Counted from the first letter of the stretch, positions 1 to 5,396 are shown. The stretch is 9,616 nucleotides of DNA from Trebonia sp030042015 (GCF_030042015.1 NZ_JASIAL010000171.1:1-9616), one strand, 5' to 3'. The notes: generated by a model from the sequence alone, not told the origin. Translations and numbers: made by a program.

Positions 1-1215
1 ATCCGGCTGCGCAACGTCGCCCCGCGGACCGATCCGCCGATGATGATGATCACCGGGCGTCCGCTAGTGGGGGTCACGACGAGGGAGTCACTGGAGCGGG
101 TCGCCCAGCTCGTGGACTATCCCTCGTTCCGGCGGCGGCAGGCGCAGGCACGGGAGCAGGGCCGCTACCTCGGCATCGGGATGGCGACGTTCATCGAGGC
201 CGCCCCGGGCCCGCGCGGGCCCGAGGGCGGGCTCGGCATGGAGTCCATGCGCCTGCGGCTGGAGGAGGACGGCATCGTCGTGCTGTTCACCGGGCAGATG
301 CCGCACGGCCAGAGCCACCAGACGACGCTGGCCCAGATCGCCGCCGACGAGTTCGGCGTCCCGTTCGAGCAGGTCCGCGTCGTGGTCGGCGACAGCGCCG
401 TCGTCCCGTTCGGGCTGACGGGCGGCAGCCGGTCGGCCACCATGACCGGCGGCGTGGCGCTGCACGGCGCCCGGCAGCTCAAGGCCAAGGTGCTCGATTT
501 CGCGGCGGACATGATGGAGGTCAGCGCCCAGGACCTGCTGATCACCGACGGCGAGGTCTGGGTGCGCGGCGACCCGGCCAGCGCCATTGCCGTCAGCGAG
601 GTCGCGCGGCGGGCGGCGTCCGGGGAGTCCGGTGCCGACTCCGACACCGGATTCGAGGTCGAGGCCACCTACGACGGCGGCGAGGGCGGCTGGTCCGGCG
701 GCACTCACTGCGCGATCGTGGACGTCGACGTCGAGACAGGCATCGTGAAGGTGGAGCGGTACGTCGCCGTCGAGGACTGCGGCGCACTGATCAATCCTGC
801 CGTCGTCGAGGGCCAGATCCGAGGCGGCATCGCGCAGGGCATCGGCGCGGTGCTGCTCGAACGATCGGCTTACGGCGAGGACGGTAACTTCCAGTCAGCC
901 ACGTTCATGGATTACCTGATGCCGACCGCCTGCGACGTTCCCCGCATCGAGATAGAGCACCTCGAGACCGTGCCGCTCGACGCTGACGTCAACTTCCGCG
1001 GCGTGGGCGAGGGCGGCATGATCGTCGCACCGCCCACGGTGGTCAACGCGATCGAGGACGCGCTCTCGCCCTTCGGCGTGCGGATCACCGAGCAGCACCT
1101 GCCTCCTGCTCGCATCCTGGAACTCATCGCCGCGGGCCCGCACGCGCCTGCCGCCCCGCCTGATAGCGCCAAACCACCCCAGACAGGCGCGAGCCGGGCC
1201 GAGCGGTCAACATAG
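1..1215 (+). CDS. Molybdopterin-binding large subunit, xanthine dehydrogenase / CO dehydrogenase family (5' partial)
   Basis: The reading frame is open from base 1 (IRLRNVAP...), so the ATG run at 40 is internal and the true start lies outside the window; 404 codons are visible. This is the C-terminal part of the large subunit that holds the molybdenum-pterin cofactor and the substrate site in hydroxylases such as xanthine dehydrogenase, aldehyde oxidase and aerobic CO dehydrogenase. Visible family marks are GQMPHGQSHQTT (fragment residues about 98-109) and the terminal GVGEGGMI followed by PPTVVNAIEDAL. In the latter, Glu337 (codon 1009-1011) sits where the family has its catalytic glutamate. 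The segment that would separate CoxL form I, CoxL form II and other hydroxylases lies upstream of the window, so the substrate cannot be named. The tail after about residue 380 is Pro/Ala-rich and unlikely to be conserved. The FAD and Fe-S subunits are not visible. Confidence 0.93.
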   Translation: MRLRNVAPRTDPPMMMITGRPLVGVTTRESLERVAQLVDYPSFRRRQAQAREQGRYLGIGMATFIEAAPGPRGPEGGLGMESMRLRLEEDGIVVLFTGQMPHGQSHQTTLAQIAADEFGVPFEQVRVVVGDSAVVPFGLTGGSRSATMTGGVALHGARQLKAKVLDFAADMMEVSAQDLLITDGEVWVRGDPASAIAVSEVARRAASGESGADSDTGFEVEATYDGGEGGWSGGTHCAIVDVDVETGIVKVERYVAVEDCGALINPAVVEGQIRGGIAQGIGAVLLERSAYGEDGNFQSATFMDYLMPTACDVPRIEIEHLETVPLDADVNFRGVGEGGMIVAPPTVVNAIEDALSPFGVRITEQHLPPARILELIAAGPHAPAAPPDSAKPPQTGASRAERST

Positions 1216-1279
1216 GACCCGGGCCGCTGGGACAAAACGCCATAATACGGACGAAAGATCTGCCGCTGGGGTCCTATGT
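1210..1279. repeat. 11-bp perfect inverted repeat spanning the 3' end of the molybdoenzyme gene
   Basis: ACATAGGACCC at 1210-1220 is the exact reverse complement of GGGTCCTATGT at 1269-1279, with 48 bases between. The left arm contains the TAG stop of the preceding gene. CCGCTGGG also occurs as a direct copy at 1224-1231 and 1263-1270, just inside the arms. The span could be a long-loop transcription terminator or the trace of a mobile-element end. No T-tract and no transposase were seen, so the role is open. Confidence 0.5.
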
Positions 1280-1398
1280 GTCAGAAACCGTCCCACTATC
1301 TGAGATCGTCGCCGGACAGCCGTCCTGGCTCCAAGCCAGCCTGTCACACCCCCGCCACACCGCTCACCCGCACATCATCTTTCACCTGACCAGATGAC

Positions 1399-1560
1399 AT
1401 GCGCGAGGGAGCGGCGGCGCAGCCCCTTAACTTCCCGTCGGGGCCCGGCCGTCGGCCTGGGTCTACCCACCTCCGTGGGCTGCCGCCGCGGGTCTTCGGC
1501 CGCCTCAGCCCTGCCGACCGCGCCGAACTGGCCCGCATCCTCGGCAAGCTCCGAGAGTAG
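1399..1560 (+). pseudogene. Possible remnant of a MarR-type regulator C-terminus
   Basis: A 53-residue frame runs from ATG 1399 to TAG 1560. Its last 22 residues read VFGRLSPADRAELARIL followed by GKLRE. This resembles the C-terminal helix of many actinobacterial MarR-family regulators (pattern L-S-x-x-[ED]-R-x-x-L-x-x-[IL]-L-x-[KR]-L). Nothing upstream in any frame looks like the winged-helix domain, so if the resemblance is real this is a leftover of a deleted gene. The evidence is one short segment, and chance or another helical family cannot be excluded. Confidence 0.3.
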
Positions 1561-1594
1561 GAGGCCGGGGGTAAGAGGCCGATAGTAGTGGGGT

Positions 1595-1609
1595 CCTTGG
1601 GAACCAAGG
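1595..1609. promoter_or_regulatory. Palindrome CCTTGG-GAA-CCAAGG upstream of the small ORF
   Basis: A perfect 6-bp inverted repeat with a 3-base centre lies 29 bases before the ATG at 1639. A second, looser pair (TTGG at 1614-1617 and CCAA at 1626-1629) follows. It may be a regulator-binding site or an RNA hairpin in the leader of the small ORF. No regulator can be assigned. Confidence 0.3.
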
Positions 1610-1638
1610 TCAATTTGGTGCCATGCCAAGCTGTCCCT

Positions 1639-1839
1639 ATGACAGCTGACAAGCCGGACCCCACCACCGCGGAGAAGGTCATGGCGGCGATGGATGAATT
1701 CATGGCCACGGTGCTACGCCATCTGCGCACTGGGCAGGGCGCTCCGCTGGAGGAGCTGGGCCTGGAGAAGTCGCGGGACGAGTTGCAGCACTGGCGGCCG
1801 GACATCCCAGGCTCAGGAACAGAACCCGGGCAAACGTAA
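1639..1839 (+). CDS. Small hypothetical protein, 66 aa
   Basis: I do not recognise this protein. From ATG 1639 the codons show clear third-position G/C bias (AAG GTC ATG GCG GCG ...), which supports real coding. The frame is open back to a GTG at 1588 preceded by AAGAGG, but the codons between 1588 and 1638 lack the bias and overlap a palindrome, so the shorter form is preferred. The product is predicted soluble and helical: an N-terminal helix around EKVMAAMDEFMATVLRHLR (residues about 12-30), then ELGLEKSRDELQHWRPDIP, then a Gly/Pro-rich tail. There is no signal peptide, membrane segment or cysteine motif. It converges on the NiCoT gene, with 35 bases between the two stops. It may be an orphan or a remnant of a larger gene. 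Confidence 0.45.
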   Translation: MTADKPDPTTAEKVMAAMDEFMATVLRHLRTGQGAPLEELGLEKSRDELQHWRPDIPGSGTEPGQT

Positions 1840-1874
1840 CAGTCCGCACATACCCCAGGACCGGGTGGCCCGCC

Positions 1875-3080
1875 TCAGTCGGCGGCTTCGGCTTCGGCTC
1901 CGGCCCACGGCGGCGAGAGCGGCGTTTCCGCGCCTCCCGGACCCTGCAGGCGGGCGCTCCATTTCTCCTCGATGTGGGCGTACCGCCAGATGAGCATCGC
2001 CGCCGCCCAGGTGACAATGAACATGCCGACGATGACGAAGCCGGCCGTGTTGATGTTGAAGTTGTACATGAAGCCCCAGAAACCGCCGCTCTGGCTGAAG
2101 CTATTGGGGAAGTCCTGCGGGATCAGGCCGAGGGTCTCGATGCCGCCGATGAAGAAGCAGATGGCGACGGACAGGCCGGTGATGGCCAGGTTGTAGTAGA
2201 CCTTGCGGACCGGGTTGAAGAACGCCCAGCCGTAGGCCATGTTCATGAACATGCCGTCGGTGGTGTCCATCAGCGACATGCCGGCGGTGAACAGGATCGG
2301 CAGCGCGATGACCGCCTGCCACGGGATGTGCTCGGAGGCCAGGTACGCGGTGGTGGTCAGCAGCAGTACTTCTGTGGCGGTGTCGAAGCCCATGCCGAAC
2401 ACCACCCCGACCGGGTACATCTGCCATTCCTTGTCGATGACCTTCATCCAGCGGCCGAAGAACCGGTAGAAGAACCCGCGGTTTTCCAGCTGCCGCTCCA
2501 GCTCAGCCTCGTTGTACTCCCCGCGCCGCATGGACCGGAACACCTTGACGATCCCGGCCAGGATGACCAGGTTGAGCAGGCCGATCAGGAACAGGAACGC
2601 CGCGGACACGATCGTCCCGAACGTCCCGCCGAACGACTCAAGCCCCGAGTTGCTGTGCGTCACCGCCGGCAGCACCGTCTTCTCCGCGATGATGATCCCC
2701 ACGCCCATCGCGATCACGATCGTAGAGTGCCCAAGGGAGAAGAAGTAGCCGAAGGAGAACGGGCGCGGCTTGTCGGTGCCGACCCGCTCGTTCATCACCT
2801 TGCGGGTGGTGTTGTCGATCGCCGAGATGTGGTCGGCGTCGAACGCGTGCCGCAGGCCGAGTGTGTAGGCGGTGACGCTCAGCCCGATGCCGAACAGCTT
2901 GTAGTGGGCGGGCAGCACGTACGCGATGAACACCGCGAACCCGATCGCGTGCAGCAGCAGGATCGAGGCGTACATCCCGCTCACCCGCAGCTTCTCCGTC
3001 CGGGTCATCGTCTGGAACGACTGCCGGAACATCTTCCGCATGCCCAGGCTGGTCGGCAGTGCCGTGCTCTGAGCGGTCAT
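1875..3080 (-). CDS. NiCoT-family nickel/cobalt permease (HoxN/HupN/NixA type)
   Basis: This is a high-affinity Ni2+/Co2+ uptake permease of the cytoplasmic membrane, 401 aa, with several hydrophobic segments. All NiCoT signatures are present. RHAFDADHI (residues 77-85) carries the His/Asp metal-selecting residues of the second membrane helix. The others are LGHSTIV (116-122), GFDTATEV (231-238) and GMSLMDTTDG (267-276). Sequence alone does not settle nickel versus cobalt preference. The start at 3080 is chosen because AAGGAG (3093-3088) lies 7 bases upstream; a 28-codon extension to 3164 is open but runs through the promoter and operator. A Nur-type palindrome overlaps the promoter, so repression by nickel is likely. 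Next to a Nur-type regulator and sodF, nickel supply is the probable job. The cobalamin genes further right make cobalt a fair alternative. Confidence 0.95.
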   Translation of the reverse strand: MTAQSTALPTSLGMRKMFRQSFQTMTRTEKLRVSGMYASILLLHAIGFAVFIAYVLPAHYKLFGIGLSVTAYTLGLRHAFDADHISAIDNTTRKVMNERVGTDKPRPFSFGYFFSLGHSTIVIAMGVGIIIAEKTVLPAVTHSNSGLESFGGTFGTIVSAAFLFLIGLLNLVILAGIVKVFRSMRRGEYNEAELERQLENRGFFYRFFGRWMKVIDKEWQMYPVGVVFGMGFDTATEVLLLTTTAYLASEHIPWQAVIALPILFTAGMSLMDTTDGMFMNMAYGWAFFNPVRKVYYNLAITGLSVAICFFIGGIETLGLIPQDFPNSFSQSGGFWGFMYNFNINTAGFVIVGMFIVTWAAAMLIWRYAHIEEKWSARLQGPGGAETPLSPPWAGAEAEAAD

Positions 3081-3127
3081 GGCCTCACTCCTTGATCGCC
3101 TGCGCAGCAGGTCCCGCGCTTGATGGC

Positions 3128-3156
3128 ACGCTAACTCAGTTGCATATAAGTCGCAA
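3128..3156 (-). promoter_or_regulatory. Promoter of the NiCoT gene
   Basis: On the minus strand, a -35-like TTGCGA (3156-3151) is followed by 17 bases and a -10-like TAGCGT (3133-3128). Transcription would start near 3121, giving a leader of about 40 bases that contains the AAGGAG ribosome site. The -35 hexamer is also one arm of the palindromic operator at 3140-3156, so a bound repressor would block polymerase directly. The hexamers are assigned by eye. Confidence 0.5.
3140..3156. promoter_or_regulatory. Nur-type operator upstream of the NiCoT gene
   Basis: TTGCAT-ATAAG-TCGCAA matches the form known for Streptomyces Nur operators (TTGCAA-N5-TTGCAA) at 10 of 12 arm positions. Over 20 bases (3140-3159) it agrees with the sodF operator region (4683-4702) at 16 positions, including TCGCAAGTA. 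A further half-site-like TTGCGG lies at 3168-3173. AT-rich palindromes are rare in this GC-rich window, which supports selection. Confidence 0.7.
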
Positions 3157-3193
3157 GTACTCATTTATTGCGGTCAAAGGGCCCAGCGGCGGC

Positions 3194-3262
3194 GGCGGGG
3201 GGCGGTCAGCCAGGCCGGCGGGGGGCGGTCAGCCGGGCCGGCGGGGGGCCGCCGCCGGTCAG
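3194..3262. repeat. 23-bp tandem repeat at the 3' end of the methyltransferase gene
   Basis: Two copies of a 23-base unit (GGCGGGGGGCGGTCAGCC plus RGGCC) lie at 3194-3216 and 3217-3239 and differ at one base. A third, interrupted copy (GGCGGGGGGC at 3240-3249, then CGGTCAGC resuming at 3256-3263) runs into the gene end. Each unit contains TCA, which is TGA on the minus strand, and the third copy's TCA at 3259-3261 is the methyltransferase stop. The array looks like a duplication of the gene's 3' edge. Confidence 0.7.
3239..3254 (-). terminator. Candidate GC hairpin terminator after the methyltransferase gene
   Basis: CGGCGG (3239-3244) pairs perfectly with CCGCCG (3249-3254) across four bases, starting 4 bases past the methyltransferase stop. 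There is no T-tract, as is common in actinobacteria. It sits in the 23-bp repeat array, so part of the pairing may be incidental to G/C-rich repeats. Confidence 0.35.
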
Positions 3263-4041
3263 CTGCCCGCGATCACGGCCCAGCGGGGATGGGTTCCGAG
3301 CAGGCCGTCCAGCAGCCCCCTGCCCGCGGTCACCGCCCACTCCACGTCGCGCAGCCGCTCGAGCCGCGCCCGCCCCCAGGGGCTGGCCTCGACCAGTGCG
3401 ACCACCTCGTTCGGTGTCGGTCCCGCCTGATAGGGCAGCGCCGCGCGTATGCGCCCGCTGTAATGGCCATGATGGTCCGGCTCCGGCCGCCTGATCAGGT
3501 CGGCCAGGGCGCGGGCATGGTGCCGTAGCAGGTCCGGGGCGGAGGTGCCGCGCCCGCTCCAGCTGCCCTCGATCAGGACCAGGCGGCCTGCCGGGGCGGC
3601 AGTACGCCATGCCGCGAGCGTGCCCGCCGGGTCGGGCAGCGTCCACAACAGGTGCCGTTCGACGACCGCGGCGAAATCCCCCTCCGGCGGGTGCGCGGCG
3701 TCCGTCTCCGCGATCCGGATGGAAAGCTGCAGCGCCGCGGCCTTCTCGCGCAGCCGCGCGAGCATGCCCGTCGAGATGTCCGCGGCCGTCACCTCGTACC
3801 CCTGAGCCGCGAGCAGCAGCGACAGGAACCCGGTGCCAGCGCCCATGTCCAGCACCGTGGCGGGCGGGTCGGGCAACAGCCGGCGCAAGGTGGCCGCCCA
3901 CGCCGCCTGCTCCTGCGGTCGCTGCGGGTAGTGCGAAGGCGAGTTGTCGTACGTCGCCGCGTCCACGTCCCAGAAGCCGCGGATGTCGGCTATGACATCG
4001 GTCTCGGTCTTCCCGCCGTCGGTATCGTCTGCGCTTCCCAT
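3259..4041 (-). CDS. Class I SAM-dependent methyltransferase
   Basis: This is a soluble methyltransferase with the Rossmann SAM-binding fold, about 260 aa. Motif I, VLDMGAGTG, is at residues 63-71. The acidic loop AADIS follows at 86-90, then RHLLWTLPDP (129-138), a pattern seen in UbiE/type-11-like enzymes. The substrate is unknown. The start is uncertain. ATG 4041 lies 7 bases after a -10-like TAACGT, which suggests a leaderless message; ATGs at 4071 and 4083 are in frame and would suit read-through from the regulator gene, whose stop is 60 bases upstream of the 4041 start. None has a clear ribosome site. The gene lies between a Nur-type regulator and a NiCoT permease on the same strand, so a role in metal handling (for instance methylation of a metal ligand) is possible but is inference only. 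The 3' end merges with a 23-bp tandem repeat. Confidence 0.88.
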   Translation of the reverse strand: MGSADDTDGGKTETDVIADIRGFWDVDAATYDNSPSHYPQRPQEQAAWAATLRRLLPDPPATVLDMGAGTGFLSLLLAAQGYEVTAADISTGMLARLREKAAALQLSIRIAETDAAHPPEGDFAAVVERHLLWTLPDPAGTLAAWRTAAPAGRLVLIEGSWSGRGTSAPDLLRHHARALADLIRRPEPDHHGHYSGRIRAALPYQAGPTPNEVVALVEASPWGRARLERLRDVEWAVTAGRGLLDGLLGTHPRWAVIAGS

Positions 4042-4048
4042 GTCGGCA

Positions 4049-4077
4049 ACGTTAATGCGGGCGTAAGTCATCTGCAA
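4049..4077 (-). promoter_or_regulatory. Candidate promoter of the methyltransferase gene, with a weak Nur-like site
   Basis: On the minus strand, TTGCAG (4077-4072) is followed by 17 bases and TAACGT (4054-4049). The ATG at 4041 follows after 7 bases, which fits a leaderless start. TTGCAG-ATGAC-TTACGC (4077-4061) has the 6-5-6 operator layout but matches TTGCAA-N5-TTGCAA at only 8 of 12 arm positions, so any Nur control here would be weak. Confidence 0.35.
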
Positions 4078-4100
4078 CAGCATGGCAGTAGCGGACTTGG

Positions 4101-4568
4101 TCAGGCCCTGGCCTGGCAGTTGGCGCAGCGGCCGGTGACGGCGAAGCGGTGCGGGTTGATCGCGAACCCGTACTCGGTCCCGGCGACCCGGACGAGGTCG
4201 GCGAAGATCTCGTCCGGCACCTCGATCATGCTAGCGCACTGCTCGCAGACCAAGTGCCCGTGTGCTGCCGAGGCAAGGTGGTAGGTCGCGGGACCGCTCC
4301 CGAGCCTGGTGCTGTCGATGACGCCGAGCCGCTCGAGTTCCTCGAGATTCCGGTAGATGGTGGACAGATGCACGTCGGGTGCGCGGTCGTGCACCTCGGC
4401 CGCGAGTTCCTCGGCGCTGCGGTGGTCCCGGTTTCCGAACAGCGCGTTCAGCAGCAGCCTGCGGGCAGGGGTCGCCCGCCCGCCATTCCTGCGCACCAGG
4501 GCGAGCACGTCCTCGATCGCCTCGCGGTTGGCGCGCTCGGCCGCCACATCGGCTGCTTCGCTGGCCAC
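4101..4568 (-). CDS. nur: Fur-family metalloregulator, Nur (nickel uptake regulator) type
   Basis: This is a DNA-binding repressor of the Fur family, 155 aa from GTG 4568. The N-terminal winged helix carries the recognition-helix motif HLSTIYRNLEELERLG (67-82). The C-terminal dimer and metal domain begins near YHLASAAHGHLVC (96-108). CEQC (108-111) and CANC (148-151) form the structural zinc site. His49, His97, His103, His105 and His140 are candidate regulatory-metal ligands. LGSGPATYHLA and the GF...HRFAVTGRC ending resemble Streptomyces Nur more than Zur or CatR/FurA. Context supports nickel: sodF is divergent, a NiCoT permease lies downstream, and Nur-form operators precede both. Start choice: GTG 4568 lies 6 bases after a -10-like TATGCT, so a leaderless message fits. 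ATG 4592 is the alternative, but it falls inside the promoter. The frame stays open to 5282, opposite sodF, which is not real coding. The metal specificity is inferred. Confidence 0.85.
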   Translation of the reverse strand: MASEAADVAAERANREAIEDVLALVRRNGGRATPARRLLLNALFGNRDHRSAEELAAEVHDRAPDVHLSTIYRNLEELERLGVIDSTRLGSGPATYHLASAAHGHLVCEQCASMIEVPDEIFADLVRVAGTEYGFAINPHRFAVTGRCANCQARA

Positions 4569-4574
4569 GCAGGC

Positions 4575-4602
4575 AGCATATAGCAAATGCATGCAGTTGC
4601 AA
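4575..4602 (-). promoter_or_regulatory. Promoter of the nur-type gene
   Basis: On the minus strand, TTGCAA (4602-4597) is followed by 16 bases and TATGCT (4580-4575). GTG 4568 comes after 6 bases, so transcription would begin at or beside the start codon. The -35 hexamer coincides with one of the phased half-sites of the 4581-4634 array, which would allow autoregulation. Confidence 0.45.
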
Positions 4603-4634
4603 ATGCTCGCTATTGCGGTAGCTGAGTGTCGCAA
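4581..4634. promoter_or_regulatory. Four Nur-like half-sites at exact 16-bp spacing
   Basis: TAGCAA (4581), TTGCAA (4597), TTGCGG (4613) and TCGCAA (4629) recur every 16 bases. The first two repeats share the longer word GCAAATGC (4583-4590 and 4599-4606). The half-site type is the same as in the sodF and NiCoT operators, but the layout is a direct array and not a 6-5-6 palindrome. It covers the promoter of the nur-type gene and lies about 50 bases from the sodF operator. Confidence 0.45.
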
Positions 4635-4682
4635 GCACAGAACGGCCACCTGCATGAGTTCGCAGGAGCGCCGTCTGTATGA

Positions 4683-4699
4683 TTGCGAATTAATCGCAA
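4683..4699. promoter_or_regulatory. Nur-type operator upstream of sodF
   Basis: TTGCGA-ATTAA-TCGCAA is a perfect 6-bp inverted repeat with the 5-base centre expected for Nur. The left arm is the -35 hexamer of the sodF promoter. Known biology: in Streptomyces coelicolor, nickel-bound Nur represses sodF through a site of this form. The match here, with a Nur-type regulator gene next door, makes the same control likely. Confidence 0.75.
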
Positions 4700-4712
4700 G
4701 TAACTTTAATAT
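4683..4712 (+). promoter_or_regulatory. Promoter of the sodF operon
   Basis: A -35-like TTGCGA (4683-4688) and a -10-like TAATAT (4707-4712) are separated by 18 bases. A start near 4719 gives a leader of about 50 bases ending in GAAGGAG (4758-4764), 5 bases before the ATG at 4770. Confidence 0.55.
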
Positions 4713-4769
4713 GCGCCTGCGGATATAAAGCAGGAGCAACGACCTAGCCGGTACGACGAAGGAGCTGCC

Positions 4770-5396
4770 ATGGCTGTTTACACCCTTCCCGACCTGCCCT
4801 ATGACTACAGCGCGCTGGAGCCGGCGCTGACCGGGCAGATCATGGAACTGCACCACGACAAGCACCACGCCGCGTATGTGAAGGGCGCCAACGACACCCT
4901 GGACCAGATCGCCGAGGCCGGTGAGACGGCAGGCCCGGTCGTGACGGTTGGCCTGGAGAAGACACTGGCGTTCAACCTGTCCGGGCACATCCTGCACTCG
5001 ATCTTCTGGAAGAACCTCTCCCCCGATGGCGGCGACCGCCCGGACGGCGAACTCGCCGACGCGATCACAGAGCACTTCGGCTCCTTCGAGGCGTTCGCGA
5101 AGCGGCTGTCGTCCGCGACGACCGGCGTGCAGGGCTCCGGCTGGGGCGTCCTCGGCTTCGAGCCGGTCTCCGGCCGCCTGATCATCGAGCAGCTTTATGA
5201 CCACCACGGCAACGTCGGGCAGGGCAGCATCCCGCTGCTGGTCTTCGACGCCTGGGAGCACGCCTACTACCTCCAGTACCACAACGTCCGCCCGGACTAC
5301 GTGAGCAGGCTGTGGAGCCGGGTCAACTGGGCCGACGTCGCCACCCGCTACCAGGCGGCCCGGACCTCTGCCCAGGCATCCCTCCTGGTGCCATGA
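4770..5396 (+). CDS. sodF: Superoxide dismutase, Fe/Mn family (SodF type)
   Basis: Converts superoxide to hydrogen peroxide and oxygen in the cytoplasm; 208 aa, normal for the family. The four metal ligands are visible: His28 (in MELHHDKHH), His76 (GHILHSIFW), and Asp160 and His164 in VFDAWEHAYY. The N-terminus (YTLPDLPYDYSALEP) and the HHGNVGQGSIPLLVFDAWEH block closely resemble the Fe-type SodF of Streptomyces. Next to the YD of YDHHGNVGQG is His145, as in mycobacterial SOD, where many relatives have a glutamine. Fe versus Mn use cannot be proved from sequence. ATG 4770 has GAAGGAG 5 bases upstream. A Nur-form operator overlaps the promoter, so repression by nickel is expected, with a Ni-SOD presumably encoded elsewhere. 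The TGA stop overlaps the start of the next gene (ATGA). Confidence 0.96.
   Translation: MAVYTLPDLPYDYSALEPALTGQIMELHHDKHHAAYVKGANDTLDQIAEAGETAGPVVTVGLEKTLAFNLSGHILHSIFWKNLSPDGGDRPDGELADAITEHFGSFEAFAKRLSSATTGVQGSGWGVLGFEPVSGRLIIEQLYDHHGNVGQGSIPLLVFDAWEHAYYLQYHNVRPDYVSRLWSRVNWADVATRYQAARTSAQASLLVP

Larger units (their letters stand above)
1216..1638. other. Gene-poor stretch between the molybdoenzyme gene and the 66-codon ORF
   Basis: I see no convincing intact gene over these 423 bases. Codon use in every frame lacks the strong third-position G/C bias of the neighbours. Contents: the right part of the inverted repeat described separately, a 6-bp hairpin CTGGCT-CCA-AGCCAG (1325-1339) without a T-tract, a short open frame from GTG 1278 to TGA 1397 (39 residues, not recognised), a MarR-like C-terminal remnant, and a palindrome just before the next ORF. 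The mix suggests decayed sequence. Confidence 0.6.

Noticed and set aside
1344..1805. Minus-strand open frames across the gene-poor stretch (also 1700-2017)
   Set aside because: Ser/Arg/Pro-rich translations without motifs; they overlap the better-supported small ORF or the NiCoT gene in other frames.
1862..1872. CGGG-TGG-CCCG hairpin between the convergent small ORF and NiCoT gene
   Set aside because: A 4-bp stem without a T-tract is expected by chance in such GC-rich DNA.
1974..3095. 373-codon open frame on the + strand opposite the NiCoT gene
   Set aside because: The translation is low-complexity (rich in D, E, H, R, V, Q) with no domain. It mirrors the codon bias of the NiCoT gene, which has full family signatures.
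3081..3164. 28-codon extension of the NiCoT protein from ATG 3164
   Set aside because: It would place the start upstream of the operator and promoter, and the AAGGAG site points to 3080.
3081..3258. Cobalamin or other riboswitch upstream of the NiCoT gene
   Set aside because: The predicted leader is only about 40 bases and shows no B12-box-like element; the palindromic operator explains regulation better.
3206..3901. 231-codon minus-strand frame inside the methyltransferase gene
   Set aside because: It is an alternative frame of the same DNA with Arg/Gly/Pro-rich content; the SAM-binding motifs are in the frame ending at 3259.
4569..5282. Long N-terminal extension of the Fur-type regulator frame
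   Set aside because: It runs antisense through sodF and across the divergent promoters; the Fur homology begins only after 4568.
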